Source of the DNA: Patescibacteria group bacterium | GTDB lineage: Bacteria > Patescibacteriota > Minisyncoccia > Phycocordibacterales > UBA918 | Direction of reading: 5' to 3' | DNA length: 40,921 nt | NCBI GenBank assembly: GCA_019752815.1 | Contig: JAIELQ010000007.1 | Location: 1 to 40,921 of the forward strand | Shown here: positions 27,156 through 35,921 of the stretch, in pieces | Layout of the letters: each line of letters begins with the position of its first letter | How positions within the stretch are numbered: position 1 is the stretch's first letter | Translations under genes and position numbers: made by a program | Notes under the pieces: model-generated | Told to the model about the DNA's origin: nothing | Databases searched by the model: none | Seen by the model: only the letters and a program-made list of their open reading frames with translations

Positions 27156-27207
27156 GTTTTAAATTTTTACGCTCTGATTATTCTTTTTATAATTTGTACA
27201 AAGAGTT

Positions 27208-27666
27208 ATGAAAATTAAGCTTTATACAAATGTTTATGAAGATGCTCATGACAAAAATTTAAAATATTTGAATTTGACTATAAAAGGAAAGCTAGTCCAC
27301 TACTTCGTTTCTCCATCAAACCTAGAAGAAGAAATGCGGGGAGTTTATGAAAATAGTTGGCGAGAATTTTTATTTCAGAAAGATGACAAATATTACTATC
27401 TTTTTCCGGATTTAAGATTAAATACAAGAGTAAAAATATCTTATTCAAATATTCATAACGAAGAGGATTCAAATGGTGTTGTGTATCAAGATGAATCTTT
27501 TATCGCCGGTAAAGAAGGTTTTTGTCATTTGAATTTATTTCAAAGCCTCATACTAAATTTTAGATTTAAAAAGTTCTGGTTCCAGAATGAAGAAAATTTA
27601 AAATGGGTTATTAGTACGATTGTTGCGTCTGCAGTTGCGGCAGGTGCACTCAGTGCAGTTTTTTAA
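27208..27666 (+). CDS. Hypothetical protein with C-terminal TM segment
   Basis: AT-rich ORF ending WVISTIVASAVAAGALSAVF. Confidence 0.6.
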   Translation: MKIKLYTNVYEDAHDKNLKYLNLTIKGKLVHYFVSPSNLEEEMRGVYENSWREFLFQKDDKYYYLFPDLRLNTRVKISYSNIHNEEDSNGVVYQDESFIAGKEGFCHLNLFQSLILNFRFKKFWFQNEENLKWVISTIVASAVAAGALSAVF

Positions 27667-28013
27667 GCGCACGAGACTCGTCGAAATCGTCCATCCTCTA
27701 ATAGTTATTCGGTCAAGTAGGGTAAGGTGTCACACGGTTCTAGCTCGAGACGGCCAGCAATCAGCAGGCCTCAAATGTGAATATATTTGAGGCCTTTGCT
27801 GTTGCTAGTCTGATCAGGGACTCTAAAGGTTGTTTCGGGGCCCCTCTGGGCCGAAACAAACGGAGTCGAGCGAGTGAGATTATTTTATGAGCAAATCGAC
27901 TTAAAATATCCATGAGAGTGACCGAGTCTCTTTTCGTTGCGCCTTAGGCAACGCCTCGGCAAAGCTTGCGCATAAGATATAATAGTTATACTTTTATAAA
28001 TAACATTAAAATT

Positions 28014-28583
28014 ATGCCAATGCTGTTTATGTTCGCGATGTTGTTGTCATTAATTGCATTTGTAATTGGACTTGTAAAGCCAACTGCAGTTAAAGTGAAA
28101 TCGAAGAAGAAAGCAGGAATTGTGTATGGTGGCTTATCGGTATTGTTTTTTATACTCATTGGTACAACCGCCGATCCGGTAATTGACACATCCAGGGTAG
28201 AAGAGACTACTATTACTGAAGCCCAATACATCTATGATGTACCTAGCTTGATAGGAAAAAACATTGATGAAGTAGAAGTGTTGATAGGGGAAGCAGAAAG
28301 AACTTATGAACCAACAGAACTTCAAGAAGAAACTGGATTTATAAGTTCAGAAAAGACTTTTGTAAAAAACGGAGAGGATCTTATGATTAGTTATAACAAA
28401 GATACAAGAGAAGTAATTGAACTTTTTATTTCGTCAAATGATTCTTCTGGAGCAAATTCAGACACAGACCGCTTACTACAAGTTGGTAATTTATCACAAA
28501 ATGAATCTAAGTACTCAGTTGAGTTCATCCCAGCCATGATTGATCCAAGCGTTTATACAGGAGTTTTAATTAAGCCAAATTAG
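28014..28583 (+). CDS. Hypothetical membrane protein with extracytoplasmic domain
   Basis: MPMLFMFAMLLSLIAFVIGLVKPTAVKVKSKKKAGIVYGGLSVLFFILIG...; start chosen at 28014. Confidence 0.6.
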   Translation: MPMLFMFAMLLSLIAFVIGLVKPTAVKVKSKKKAGIVYGGLSVLFFILIGTTADPVIDTSRVEETTITEAQYIYDVPSLIGKNIDEVEVLIGEAERTYEPTELQEETGFISSEKTFVKNGEDLMISYNKDTREVIELFISSNDSSGANSDTDRLLQVGNLSQNESKYSVEFIPAMIDPSVYTGVLIKPN

Positions 28584-28815
28584 ATCTTTTATAAATTAGC
28601 AAGATCTCAATTGACTTTAAATCAAATTTAAATGAATGATAAACTGTTGCTCACGTTGTCCCATACAGCCAGTGATGTTTTTAACTTCGTTCTATAAGAG
28701 TAGCTCCGAAAAAACCTGTAGCACTCTTAGAAACTCACAAATGGATATTGCTAGCATTAAATTAATCTCCCATACAGCAATGTGCTACCATTGATGAGTT
28801 AATGTAAATATTCAT

Positions 28816-29793
28816 ATGGCACTCATATTTGTTACACGAAAAATTCCGACGGTAGGTATTGAGATGCTACGCAGTGCAGGGCATGAAGTGATCGTAAGTG
28901 ACAAGGATGGTGTTCTCACTCCAGAGGAGTTACGTGAGGCGCTCAATGCTCGACCGTACGAGGGAGTAGTGAGTTTGCTCACTGATAAAATTGATGCATC
29001 AGTACTGGCGTCGGCGCCACACGTACGGATCGTGGCTAACTACGCCGTGGGGTTTGATAACATCACTTTATCCGATATGGCAGACTGTAACGTAACGGTA
29101 ACAAATACACCTGGTGTATTAACAGATACGGTTGCTGAATTTACACTCTCGCTGATTCTTGCCATTGCAAAGCGAATTCCAGAGTCTGACCAGTTTGTGC
29201 GTGCTGGTAAGTACGTGGGATGGGCTCCCGAGTTACTTTTGGGGTCTGATTTGCGCGGGAAGACACTTGGTATTGTGGGCGCCGGGCGCATTGGGGTTGA
29301 AGTAGCCGCAGCAGCTAGTCTTGGGCTAGGGATGAAAATTATTTACCACGACGCAGTGCCGGCACCACAGTTTGAGGCGCGCATACCGTGCGTTTTTCAC
29401 GACACAATCGATACATTACTCGTTGAGGCAGATGTAGTGTCAATACATGTACCACTCTTGCCTGAAACACATCATTTAATTAATGCGTCCCGATTGGCGC
29501 TGATGAAAAGAACCGCGTATCTCGTAAATACAGCGCGCGGACCAATTATTGATGAATCCGCGTTAGCTATCGCTCTTCAAAATAATAGTATTCGGGGTGC
29601 CGCTATAGATGTATTTGAATTTGAGCCAGCCGTGACTGAAGTATTGCGTACGCTTGAAAATGTGATCATGACGCCTCACATTGCATCAGCAACGACTGAG
29701 ACGCGTGATAAGATGTCTGAAATTACAGCACAAAATCTGATTGCTTTTTTCGCCGGGGCGACACCGCCCAATGTTGTCACCCAAAATCTATAG
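28816..29793 (+). CDS. D-isomer 2-hydroxyacid dehydrogenase (glyoxylate/hydroxypyruvate reductase-like)
   Basis: GKTLGIVGAGRIGVEVA; ADVVSIHVPLLPETHHLIN; AYLVNTARGPIIDESALA; TPHIASATTETRDKM. Confidence 0.93.
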   Translation: MALIFVTRKIPTVGIEMLRSAGHEVIVSDKDGVLTPEELREALNARPYEGVVSLLTDKIDASVLASAPHVRIVANYAVGFDNITLSDMADCNVTVTNTPGVLTDTVAEFTLSLILAIAKRIPESDQFVRAGKYVGWAPELLLGSDLRGKTLGIVGAGRIGVEVAAAASLGLGMKIIYHDAVPAPQFEARIPCVFHDTIDTLLVEADVVSIHVPLLPETHHLINASRLALMKRTAYLVNTARGPIIDESALAIALQNNSIRGAAIDVFEFEPAVTEVLRTLENVIMTPHIASATTETRDKMSEITAQNLIAFFAGATPPNVVTQNL

Positions 29794-29972
29794 AGTTGAT
29801 AACTGATTGTATGAAAGGAAACATCGTACCATTGCCCGCTCTTGTGTCATAGAAAAATCGAGTGTGTCAGCGTTACAAATGTTTTAACTGTGTGACTTGA
29901 TACAGGTATCTCATGTCGCCAAGATAATCTGTCTTGGCAGACAGTAATCTAATAGAGGTATATACTAAAGAT

Positions 29973-30581
29973 ATGTCACAAAAAACTATTATAACTGGAT
30001 TATGTGTTGGAGCGTTTGTAATCATCGGAGGTCTCTACTATTTAATGAGTACGCCCGGTCCGGCAGATGTTGAGCCGGTGCTTACTGCCACCTCAACAGA
30101 GACAATGTCTAACCAGGAACCGATTAAGGCAACTACGACCGATGATATCGCAGTCCCGGCAGTAACGACGTCTACTCCAACCGAAGCAAAACCAGCTGCT
30201 ACTGAGGTAAAGCCGGTTTCTGCTAAACCTGTTACTTCAACACCAGAACCAACACCTGCTCCAAAACCTGTGACTCCCGCACCTACACCTTCGCCTACAC
30301 CTACACCTACACCTACACCAACCCCACAACCTCCGGTGGCAGCAGTAGGAATTACCATGCAGGTGGTTGCAACCCATAATGATGCAAGTAGCTGTTGGTC
30401 AGTGATTGATGGTAAGGTCTATGATTTGACTTCGTATGTTCCAAAACATCCAGGTGGGAAAAGTGAAATCCTAGCTATTTGCGGAAGAGACGGTTCATCC
30501 ATGTTTAACGGGCAACATGGCGGGGATGCCAAGCCAGAACGAGTGTTGGCCGGCTACTATTTAAACGTACTCGCGAACTAA
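29973..30581 (+). CDS. Membrane-anchored protein with Pro/Thr-rich linker and cytochrome b5-like heme-binding domain
   Basis: TMQVVATHNDASSCWSVIDGKVYDLTSYVPKHPGGKSEILAICGRDGSSMFNGQHGGD (HPGG motif and a second His). Confidence 0.85.
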   Translation: MSQKTIITGLCVGAFVIIGGLYYLMSTPGPADVEPVLTATSTETMSNQEPIKATTTDDIAVPAVTTSTPTEAKPAATEVKPVSAKPVTSTPEPTPAPKPVTPAPTPSPTPTPTPTPTPQPPVAAVGITMQVVATHNDASSCWSVIDGKVYDLTSYVPKHPGGKSEILAICGRDGSSMFNGQHGGDAKPERVLAGYYLNVLAN

Positions 30582-30946
30582 ATACTTTTACGTAAAATTT
30601 TCTCCAGTGGGCGGCTTTTGGCTAACTCATCAACTAGTTTGTTCAGATAGCGGATCTCCTTCATGAGGAGATCTTTTATTTCTGCAATTCGGATACCACA
30701 AATGACACCGGTAATGAGGGTTCGGTTGGGATGTAGCTTTGGGGCTTGGGCAAAGAAGTTTTCGAAGTTAGTTAGTTTTGCGACTTGGGAATCAAGTTTC
30801 TTTTGGGTGTAGCCTGTAAGCCAGGTAATGACCGTATTGAGTTCAGCTTTGTTCCTGCCATTTTTCTCAGCCTTGTTAATATACAACTTATAAGCGCTCG
30901 CAAAACTCATGCTATAGATTTGAGGAATTTTATTGGTCGTTTCCAT
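30578..30946 (-). CDS. DUF2200-like protein
   Basis: IYSMSFASAYKLYINKAEKNGRNKAELNTVITWLTGYTQ...FFAQAPKLHPNRTLITGVICGIRIAEIKDLLMKEIRYLNKLVDELAK. Confidence 0.8.
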   Translation of the reverse strand: METTNKIPQIYSMSFASAYKLYINKAEKNGRNKAELNTVITWLTGYTQKKLDSQVAKLTNFENFFAQAPKLHPNRTLITGVICGIRIAEIKDLLMKEIRYLNKLVDELAKSRPLEKILRKSI

Positions 30947-30960
30947 TAAAGAATTTTATT

Positions 30961-31260
30961 ATGTCGAACGGCTTATGAGCTGGCAATGTTAATTATGAGG
31001 CAACCGCAGGCGATGTTGTATATCTCAATGCCAAAACAGGTATGTCTGGTTGACTAAATACAAACTGAAGATGGTTCACTGCAATTGATACAAACATACA
31101 AGGTAATTACATTGATGTGGGGAAGAGTAAACATTGCTTTTTTCTAAAAATATTTTGTAATTTATTTTTGGTAACGATTTTGTCAAAATCCGCCATTAAA
31201 GTAATTAGTACAGAACAATTTATACCTGTAACTAATTTTTATGAAACAAATATATTTTAA
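30961..31260 (+). pseudogene. Protein-like frame with three in-frame TGA codons (candidate gene remnant or recoded ORF)
   Basis: MSNGL[TGA]AGNVNYEATAGDVVYLNAKTGMSG[TGA]LNTN[TGA]RWFTAIDTNIQGNYIDVGKSK...; no TAA/TAG in frame until 31258. Confidence 0.35.
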
Positions 31261-32581
31261 AAGCCTGATGTTGATGCTGGTTTGTGTGACAAGTATCGCA
31301 GGAATAGTAACACCCGCAATGGCGGCCACTATCTTCAACGATACGTTTGAAACACAAAACTTTGCCAAGTGGACCACTGTTGATACTGGAGCCTTAGGGA
31401 CCTGGAAAACAGATAAAACGCGGTATGCTGGTAAATTTAGTGCCCAGGTAGTTGGTCCAACCGGAGTTACTGACGATGTTATTCGTAAGTCACTCCCAAC
31501 TCATCTATTTTCTGATGTGAGTATTAGTTATTGGTACAAATCTTCTGGTCTCGACATAAAGTCGAACGGAACATTTGATCGAGTGTTTGTTGAGTACACG
31601 CTTGATGGTGTTACTTGGAATACACTTGCGGAGATTAACCCAAATACCGTATATCAAAACAGTGGCTGGAACGAGGGTCGTCATACGGTGCCGGCGAGTC
31701 AACAGTTTGCGCTTCGTATGCGTGCTCAGTTAAGCGATTCAGGAGATCGAGTATGGTTTGATAATGTAACCATCTCTGGTACTCCAACTGAATCAACACA
31801 AGCACGATGTTCAGACAGTATCGATAATGACGTAGACGGCACTATCGACCGAGCTGACGCAGATTGTCGTGAATTTTATCCAGCACTTGAAGTTGTGGTC
31901 ACTGGGACCGGAACAGTGAGTTCATCACCAGCCGGAATTTCTTGTGGACTTACTTGTGTGTCTCAGTTTTTAAAAGGAACAGTGGTGACATTAAAATCTG
32001 TGGTTAACCGAGGGGTGTCATTCCTAGGCTTTAGTGGTGCGTGTGAGGGAGCAGATAACTGTGTTGTTACGGTAACTACTGATACTCAAGTTGGCGCTGC
32101 ATTTGCAGAGCTGACTCCGGTCACGCTCATTATCACCAATAACGAAGTTCAGACGGGTACTATCAAAGCCGTAACGCCTGCAATTTCATGTTCAGGCATC
32201 TGTACCGAATCAGTGTACGTGGGTGAAAAAATTACCCTCACTGCAACACCTAAAGCGGGGTATGATTTTGTAGGTTGGAGTGGCGCCTGTGCGGGACTTC
32301 AGTCAACATGTACCGTTACTATTACGGGAGACACCGAGGTATCTGCACAGTATATTGCACAAGCAGCTGGTCAGTGTGGTAACGCTGTAGTTACTTCTGG
32401 TGAAATGTGTGATGACGGGAATACAGTAAGTGGTGATGGCTGTTCAGTCTCATGTACTATTGAAGGTGGTTTTGCCTGTATCAATCCAGCTGCAGGGGCC
32501 AGTCAATGCTATTGGGATTCTATTTGTCCGATTGGCACTTCATTCATAAGTCCAAATGGGTGGTACGGAGTCTGTCGTTAA
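31241..32581 (+). CDS. Secreted Cys-rich multidomain protein (jelly-roll-like N-terminus, InlB_B-type repeats, Myxococcus-type Cys-rich repeat)
   Basis: Signal peptide; two GTVSSSPAGISCG..C / GTIKAVTPAISCSGIC repeats; CGNAVVTSGEMCDDGNTVSGDGCSVSCTIEGGFAC. Confidence 0.8.
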   Translation: MKQIYFKSLMLMLVCVTSIAGIVTPAMAATIFNDTFETQNFAKWTTVDTGALGTWKTDKTRYAGKFSAQVVGPTGVTDDVIRKSLPTHLFSDVSISYWYKSSGLDIKSNGTFDRVFVEYTLDGVTWNTLAEINPNTVYQNSGWNEGRHTVPASQQFALRMRAQLSDSGDRVWFDNVTISGTPTESTQARCSDSIDNDVDGTIDRADADCREFYPALEVVVTGTGTVSSSPAGISCGLTCVSQFLKGTVVTLKSVVNRGVSFLGFSGACEGADNCVVTVTTDTQVGAAFAELTPVTLIITNNEVQTGTIKAVTPAISCSGICTESVYVGEKITLTATPKAGYDFVGWSGACAGLQSTCTVTITGDTEVSAQYIAQAAGQCGNAVVTSGEMCDDGNTVSGDGCSVSCTIEGGFACINPAAGASQCYWDSICPIGTSFISPNGWYGVCR

Positions 32582-32594
32582 AAAGATGAAGATA

Positions 32595-32624
32595 AAAAAC
32601 AACTACCATGGTAGTTGTTTTTTT
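32595..32624 (+). terminator. Rho-independent terminator
   Basis: aaaaaacaactaccatggtagttgtttttt. Confidence 0.9.
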
Positions 32625-32813
32625 GTGTGCGTGATACCAGTCAAATGCCCTATGAAATGGTAGTTAGACAAGTATAAGTGTAAATAGATTTGAGTTTAAA
32701 TCATCAATTGTACACCTCAGGGAGTATTGTGCGGTGGTGTTTGAGAGTTAGAATTAAAGTATTAAACTGAAAAGAGTTGTTATCTTCACCGAGTCATAAT
32801 TAAAATATATAAT

Positions 32814-33263
32814 ATGTTAACAATGGGATTGCTGTCACTTGCGGGGGTCGTTATATCAGTCATTGTGGGGTCTGTGTGGTATTCGCCGATTACTCCTATG
32901 GGGCGGTGGCATATGCAGTATCTCGGATTTGATAGACTTACCCCCGATGAACAAAACGCTAAGATTGCAGCGGCGAAACCAGGCATGCCAAAAATTTATA
33001 TTGGCCAAATGGTTTTGTCGTTGTTAACGGCAATATTTGTCGTTAATGTGGTAACTATGAGTGTACAAAATGGATTACCATATGCAATGGCGATTGTGTT
33101 TCCTGTCGTCTGCTGGGTATGTTTTGTGGTACCAACAGTGGGATCGTCAATTTTGTGGGGTAATTGTGAATCATCAATTGCTTGGAAAAAATTCTTTTCT
33201 GAAATATTCTGCAGTCTGGTAACCATACTTTTGATTGCCTTAATGACCGGACTATTTATATAA
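32814..33263 (+). CDS. DUF1761-like membrane protein
   Basis: VGSVWYSPITPMGRWHMQYLGF...; four hydrophobic segments. Confidence 0.65.
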   Translation: MLTMGLLSLAGVVISVIVGSVWYSPITPMGRWHMQYLGFDRLTPDEQNAKIAAAKPGMPKIYIGQMVLSLLTAIFVVNVVTMSVQNGLPYAMAIVFPVVCWVCFVVPTVGSSILWGNCESSIAWKKFFSEIFCSLVTILLIALMTGLFI

Positions 33264-33724
33264 TGAAAAAAATAGTACTTGCAGTTATAATTGTTGGCTT
33301 AGGTGTTGGTGGTGTTGTGTACCTTGTAACCCACAAATCTGTACCAGTGCAGCAAATTACACCAGTTGTGGTTGACTCCGGAAATGAAGAGGTTGCCCCA
33401 AACGAGACTGCAGTTGCATCGAATGCTCCAACAGAGCGTTATAGTGCGCAAGTTGATAGGGTGAAAGTTATTTTTGAACAATGGGATTACACCCGGTATC
33501 GGTTACAGACTAATGAATTAGTGCGTGAGGGGGAAATGAATTCAGAAAGAGGGTTTGGTGATGATCCTGACGCGACGGTATACGTATTAAATTGGCAGGC
33601 ACCGGAAGGGGAGCAGATTCGCTATGTCCGTCTGACGACGGAACCAGGGTATCTCTACGCGGTTGATGGTAACCAAAATAGTGTTAAAAGCGGGCGATTA
33701 GTTTTGGAGGATTCATTAGACTAA
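33263..33724 (+). CDS. Membrane-anchored hypothetical protein
   Basis: N-terminal TM then soluble domain; overlaps the upstream stop codon. Confidence 0.6.
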   Translation: MKKIVLAVIIVGLGVGGVVYLVTHKSVPVQQITPVVVDSGNEEVAPNETAVASNAPTERYSAQVDRVKVIFEQWDYTRYRLQTNELVREGEMNSERGFGDDPDATVYVLNWQAPEGEQIRYVRLTTEPGYLYAVDGNQNSVKSGRLVLEDSLD

Positions 33725-33780
33725 GTAATTTTGGTATACTTAATAACATTTAGATATATTAGTCATAACTTGCGAAACGT

Positions 33781-34323
33781 ATGGATTTGTTCACGTTAAA
33801 TTTTTTACTGGCGCTCGGTGGGTTGGGGCTACTGGTGCTCACGGTGATTTTATTTGTTGATTATGTTTGCTACCGCAGTGCGTTTTATAATCGGTTTGTA
33901 AAATTTTTTGTGTGGCAGCTGATTGTGCTCGTCACGGTGGGAAGCGTATTCATGACCCTGGTGTATTCTGAGTACTTTGGATTTATTCCGTGTTCGCTGT
34001 GTTGGTTGCAACGGATAGCCTTGTATCCGCAGGCACTGATGGCACTGATGGCGGTGCGCACCCAAGAACGAGTCTTTTTTCCACTCTACGGCATTGGTAT
34101 TTCGCTATTTGGGCTAGTTGTGGCTGTTTATCATTACATCTATCAGCTTATGCCAAAAGATGTTGCGGTGGGTGGCATGGTGATGCCTTGTTTGGCGGAC
34201 GGGTCAGCAGATTGTGCTTCAAAAATTATGAATGAATTTGGGTTTGTGACGTTTCCGTTTTTGTCAGCAGTAACATTTGCGTTTTTGATCGCTCTGTACC
34301 TTAACATGCGTCGGCAGCCATAA
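33781..34323 (+). CDS. dsbB: Disulfide bond formation protein, DsbB family
   Basis: FGFIPCSLCWLQRIALYPQALM (CxxC), MPCLADGSADCASKI (second Cys pair), four TM segments. Confidence 0.93.
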   Translation: MDLFTLNFLLALGGLGLLVLTVILFVDYVCYRSAFYNRFVKFFVWQLIVLVTVGSVFMTLVYSEYFGFIPCSLCWLQRIALYPQALMALMAVRTQERVFFPLYGIGISLFGLVVAVYHYIYQLMPKDVAVGGMVMPCLADGSADCASKIMNEFGFVTFPFLSAVTFAFLIALYLNMRRQP

Positions 34324-34358
34324 TTTTATCCGGCGGCATCCTTTGCTATACTGTCGAT

Positions 34359-35168
34359 ATGAAACTCATATATACATTCATTGGATTGCTGGCGGTTGGA
34401 GTGGTAGGATTTTATGCATTTAACAGTTACATCTATAACGAAAAGCAAGCTGACCCAACAGAAGTGGCGACCGAAGTGATGGAAGAGGAGACTATGACCG
34501 AACCAAATCCCGTAACGGTGACGCCAATTTCACACGCTACTATGGTACTTAATGTTGACGGAATCAACGTGTACGTAGATCCGGTTGGTGGGGCAGAAGC
34601 CTTTGCTGGACAGCCATCAGCGAATATTGTACTTATGACCGATATTCATGGAGACCATCTCAGTACTTCAACCCTCGAGGCAGTAGTCGGTGCTCAAACG
34701 ACTCTTATTGTGCCACAGGCTGTAAAAGACCTGCTACCAGAAACATTAGCTAGCAAAGCCCTGGTGATGGCGAACGATGAGGTTGTGACTGAACAAGGTC
34801 TCGTCATTACTGCTATGCCGATGTACAACGTACCGGAAACAGACGATAGTCGACATGCCAAGGGTCGAGGTAACGGATACATTGTTGAAGTAAATGATAC
34901 ACGCGTGTATATAGCCGGAGATACCGGTCCAATTCCAGAAATGAAGGCACTCACTGGTATTGATATGGCTTTTATTCCCATGAACCTGCCATATACGATG
35001 GGTGTTGAGGAAGCGGCACAAGCAGTGGTTGCCTTTGCTCCCGCACAAGTCTACCCGTATCACTACAGGCAGCCAGACGGCTTTGCTGATGTCGAAAAAT
35101 TTAAGACATTGGTTTCAGCTGCTAATCCAAACATTGAAGTGGTGTTGCTCCCGTGGTACACAGACTAA
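34359..35168 (+). CDS. MBL-fold metallo-hydrolase (UPF0173-like), membrane anchored
   Basis: ISHATMVLNVDGINVYVDPV; LMTDIHGDHLS; YIAGDTGPIPEMKAL; VYPYHYRQPDG. Confidence 0.88.
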   Translation: MKLIYTFIGLLAVGVVGFYAFNSYIYNEKQADPTEVATEVMEEETMTEPNPVTVTPISHATMVLNVDGINVYVDPVGGAEAFAGQPSANIVLMTDIHGDHLSTSTLEAVVGAQTTLIVPQAVKDLLPETLASKALVMANDEVVTEQGLVITAMPMYNVPETDDSRHAKGRGNGYIVEVNDTRVYIAGDTGPIPEMKALTGIDMAFIPMNLPYTMGVEEAAQAVVAFAPAQVYPYHYRQPDGFADVEKFKTLVSAANPNIEVVLLPWYTD

Positions 35169-35184
35169 ATAAGGTGAAAATAGA

Positions 35185-35212
35185 AAAGGGCGCTCTCACG
35201 AGAGCGCCCTTT
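35185..35212. terminator. Stem-loop terminator
   Basis: aaagggcgctctcacgagagcgcccttt. Confidence 0.85.
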
Positions 35213-35226
35213 GTGTTGGTGGTTGG

Positions 35227-35703
35227 TTAACTGATGTTTGGTACTGCCCACATCATTTTTCGTAAGTGTGCTCCGAGGATGGTACCAAGACGAATCTCGA
35301 CCTCCAGTTCAGCCAGGGTAAAGTACCGAACAATTTCGCCTTCATTCCCTATATCATGCTCATTCACGAGACGTATTTGGTCGATAGAAACTTTGGCAAC
35401 AAAGAGATGTGACCAGTGACCCGTCGGACGTGGTCTCCATTCTGAAGCCTTGTCAATTTGTGTATAGGCTTCACGGAGAAGTCGAAGACCGGTTTCGCCC
35501 TGGTTTTCGCGCATAGCGGCTTCAAGCGGTGTCTCGCCTGGTTCTGAGTGTCCGCCGGCGAATTTCCATTTCGGGTCCGGGCGGTCAGGGTTCATCACAA
35601 AGATGTAACCCAAAATGCCATCATCAGCATCCATTACCTGATTGATAACAAGGGATGCAAATGGTTCGGTAGGCGCAGGAATTTCTTCCACGTGTCTCTC
35701 CAT
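35227..35703 (-). CDS. Nudix hydrolase-like protein
   Basis: KFAGGHSEPGETPLEAAMRENQGETGL, a near-match to the Nudix box. Confidence 0.75.
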   Translation of the reverse strand: MERHVEEIPAPTEPFASLVINQVMDADDGILGYIFVMNPDRPDPKWKFAGGHSEPGETPLEAAMRENQGETGLRLLREAYTQIDKASEWRPRPTGHWSHLFVAKVSIDQIRLVNEHDIGNEGEIVRYFTLAELEVEIRLGTILGAHLRKMMWAVPNIS

Positions 35704-35921
35704 GGTTTGTGCTGAGGGGTATTTCAGTCACAGTTAAGGCGATGGAAGCTGTGAACGCTTCTTTTTAGATAGTAACACTATAATTTAATATGTCAATAGT
35801 TTTGGTGCAAGATCACAGACATAGTTTTAAGCTGTGTACTCAGGGTGTAGTATAATGATAAAAGTTGTACTGTGAGGCTAAAATACTCATACAAACGCAG
35901 CTAAAAGTTATAATTTTTTAT

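Noticed and set aside
26979-28583. Toxin-antitoxin or phage-defence system
   Set aside because: No recognisable toxin, nuclease or NTPase motifs in these ORFs; kept only as unknown cargo.
28620-28810. Repeated 'cccatacagc' upstream of the dehydrogenase
   Set aside because: Only two 10-nt copies; could be chance, and no structure supports a regulatory role.
30290-30330. cctacacctacacctacacc tandem repeat as a possible CRISPR or minisatellite
   Set aside because: Codes for a PT-rich stalk in a good ORF; no spacers.
30038-30358. Gly/Val-rich minus-strand ORF
   Set aside because: Antisense of the Pro/Thr repeat linker of the cytochrome b5-like protein.
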